The notes under the pieces: model-generated
The model's database searches: none
The model's input: only the letters and a program-made list of their open reading frames with translations
What the model was told of the DNA's origin: nothing
NCBI GenBank assembly: GCA_015179025.1
Contig: WHUX01000162.1
Coordinates: 1 to 64,000 of the forward strand
Direction: 5' to 3'
From: Terfezia claveryi
Lineage: Eukaryota; Ascomycota; Pezizomycetes; Pezizales; Pezizaceae
Length of the DNA stretch: 64,000 nt
Translations under genes and position numbers: made by a program
Part shown: one piece after another, positions 62,706-64,000 of the stretch
How the letters are laid out: every line of letters begins with the position of its first letter
Position numbering within the stretch: the stretch's first letter is position 1

Positions 62706-62855
62706 CTAATTGTGATATTTTAGCCTTTCATCCCCCCCTTTAGGGAGATCTCTTGATCTCCGAGTTAATGTATCGGGCTTGCCCCCAGCCTTTCCTAGCC
62801 AGTATCTGATCTTGAAGTTGAACTGAGATAAGAACTCCGACCACCTAGCTTGCCT

Positions 62856-63999
62856 TCAGTTAAGCAGCTTGGTGGTTGTAAAATACTCAAGGTTTTTGTG
62901 GTCAGATAATACCTCGATGATCCCCTTGGCTGACTTCAGATATGGCCTCCATTCTTTGAATGCTTGCATGATGGCCATCAGCTCTTTGTCATAGATCTCG
63001 TAGTTGTACTTAGCCGGGGAGTGTTTTTTCGAGAAGTAGGCTATGGGGTGGAGGATCCCATTGACATACTGAGACAAGATCCTTGCGGAGACATAATCGG
63101 AGGCATCAGTTTCCATGATACATTCTCTGTCTGGGTCAAAGTGGGCCAGGATTGGTGCTGAGCAGAAGGCTTCCTTGAGGTTCTGGAAGGCAGATTGGGC
63201 TTCTAGATTCCAGTTGAAATGCCGGTCTTTTTTGGTCAGGGCGCTAAGGGGGGCTACAATCTTCGAATACCCTAGAATGAACTATCGGTAGAAGTTAGTG
63301 AATCCCAGGAAGGCTTGGACGTCCTTGAGATTTGCTGGGATTTGCCATTCCTGGACAGCGGTGACCTTGGCAGGGTCCATCCTGATGCCTTCCATAGTAA
63401 TGATTAACCCCAGATACTTGACCTCCTGCACATGAAACTTGCACTTCTCGAGCTTTAGATACAATCCGGCTTGCTCCAGCTTTTCCAACATCTGCCGGAC
63501 ATGAATCTTGTGTTTTGCTAGGGTATCTGAATAAATTAAGATATCGTTGAGGTAAGCTGTATAGAACACATCCAAGAAGTCTCGCAGGGTGTCATTAATA
63601 AAGTGTTGGAAAGAGGCCGGGGTATTGGTTAAGCCGAAGGGCATGACATTATACTTGAAGTGGCCATAGCGAGTTCAGAAGGCCATTTTCTACTCCTCCC
63701 CCTTGGCAATTCGTACCAAGTTGTATGCCCCCCTCAAATCCAGTTTGGTGAACCATTTGGCCTTAGAAAGCCTGGCTAATGTCTTCTGTATTAGAGGCAG
63801 GGGATACCTGTTCTTGACCGTTATCTCATTCAGCCTCCGATAATCCATACACAACTACAGAGAAGCATCTGATTTTTTTACAAACAGCACAGGAGTACAC
63901 ACTGGAGAAGAGCTATGGTGAATGAAGCTCTTGTTGAGGTTTTCCTCTAGGTATTTCTTCAGGGCCTCCAGCTCCACCCGGGACATTCCGTAAAGGGGC
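62856..63999 (-). pseudogene. RT and RNase H region, copy 2
   Basis: RNase H ([32 protein letters not shown]) and RT pieces ([29 protein letters not shown]) are separated by stops and shifts. The RT box reads YLND instead of YLDD, a lost catalytic Asp. The RT start continues beyond the window. Confidence 0.85.
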
Positions 64000-64000
64000 C

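Larger units (their letters stand above)
60256..64000 (-). mobile_element. Second, decayed copy of the same gypsy family (truncated by window end)
   Basis: Minus orientation. 3' LTR 60256-60975, polypurine tract, then chromodomain (61158-61499), integrase (61551-62705), RNase H (62856-63116), RT (from 63282 up) and the start of RT running off the right edge. It is clearly related to the 52.4-58.7-kb element but with many stops and frameshifts. Its 5' LTR and gag lie outside the window. Confidence 0.93.

Overview
The window reads as nuclear DNA of a filamentous ascomycete. The signs are short introns (about 50-440 bp) with GTAAGT/GTATGT-type donors and CTAAC-like branch sites, a fungal mRNA cap methyltransferase, a siderophore-type MFS transporter, 5S rRNA genes lying outside an rDNA repeat, Tad-type LINEs, Ty1/copia and chromodomain Ty3/gypsy elements, and C-to-T decay resembling RIP. 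Low gene density and heavy transposon load would suit a repeat-rich Pezizomycete such as a truffle, but that placement is inference.

Layout. 0.6-3.1 kb: one 5S rRNA pseudogene and two full-length 5S genes (minus strand) with duplicated flanks. 4.0-12.2 kb is the conserved gene island: ABD1 cap methyltransferase (minus, broken by one frameshift), a four-exon complex I NDUFA6/B14 subunit gene (minus; absent as a single ORF, rebuilt here from its exons), a divergent six-exon mitochondrial ABHD11-type alpha/beta hydrolase (plus), and a secreted thioredoxin-fold protein (minus). 12.7-26.7 kb: a small PPxY membrane protein carrying a recent tandem duplication, a decayed copia element, two diverged paralogues of an unrecognised family (16.1-17.4 and 20.3-21.5 kb), and a cysteine-rich unknown protein (25.6-26.7 kb). 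28.8-35.4 kb: copia and LINE debris, a coiled-coil ORF, a fragment like the NTPase lid of Crinkler-RHS-type proteins, a CENP-B-like HTH fragment and an internally deleted copia element.

36.4-39.2 kb holds an intact five-exon siderophore-iron transporter and a small acylation-prone protein. 41-43.5 kb is a patchwork of solo LTRs, a 165-bp TA-flanked MITE and minisatellites. 43.9-46.0 kb holds a Crinkler/RHS-type locus: SAM-like header, P-loop NTPase with an altered Walker B, and a frameshifted PD-(D/E)XK-like nuclease domain.

46.7-64.0 kb is a nested transposon region: two 5'-truncated LINEs, an AT-rich RIP-like gypsy relic, and a giant inverted repeat (arms about 1.4 kb) built of 29-bp, 12-bp and 80-bp minisatellites. 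A complete 6.4-kb chromodomain gypsy element (LTRs about 490 bp, TSD ATTAG) is inserted in one arm. A second, more decayed copy of that gypsy family runs off the right edge.

The host genes form no operon-like pathway. NDUFA6 and the ABHD11-type hydrolase are both mitochondrial and may share a 326-bp divergent promoter. The most unusual material is the Crinkler/RHS-type locus, the unrecognised paralogue pair, and the giant palindrome with its datable nested insertion.
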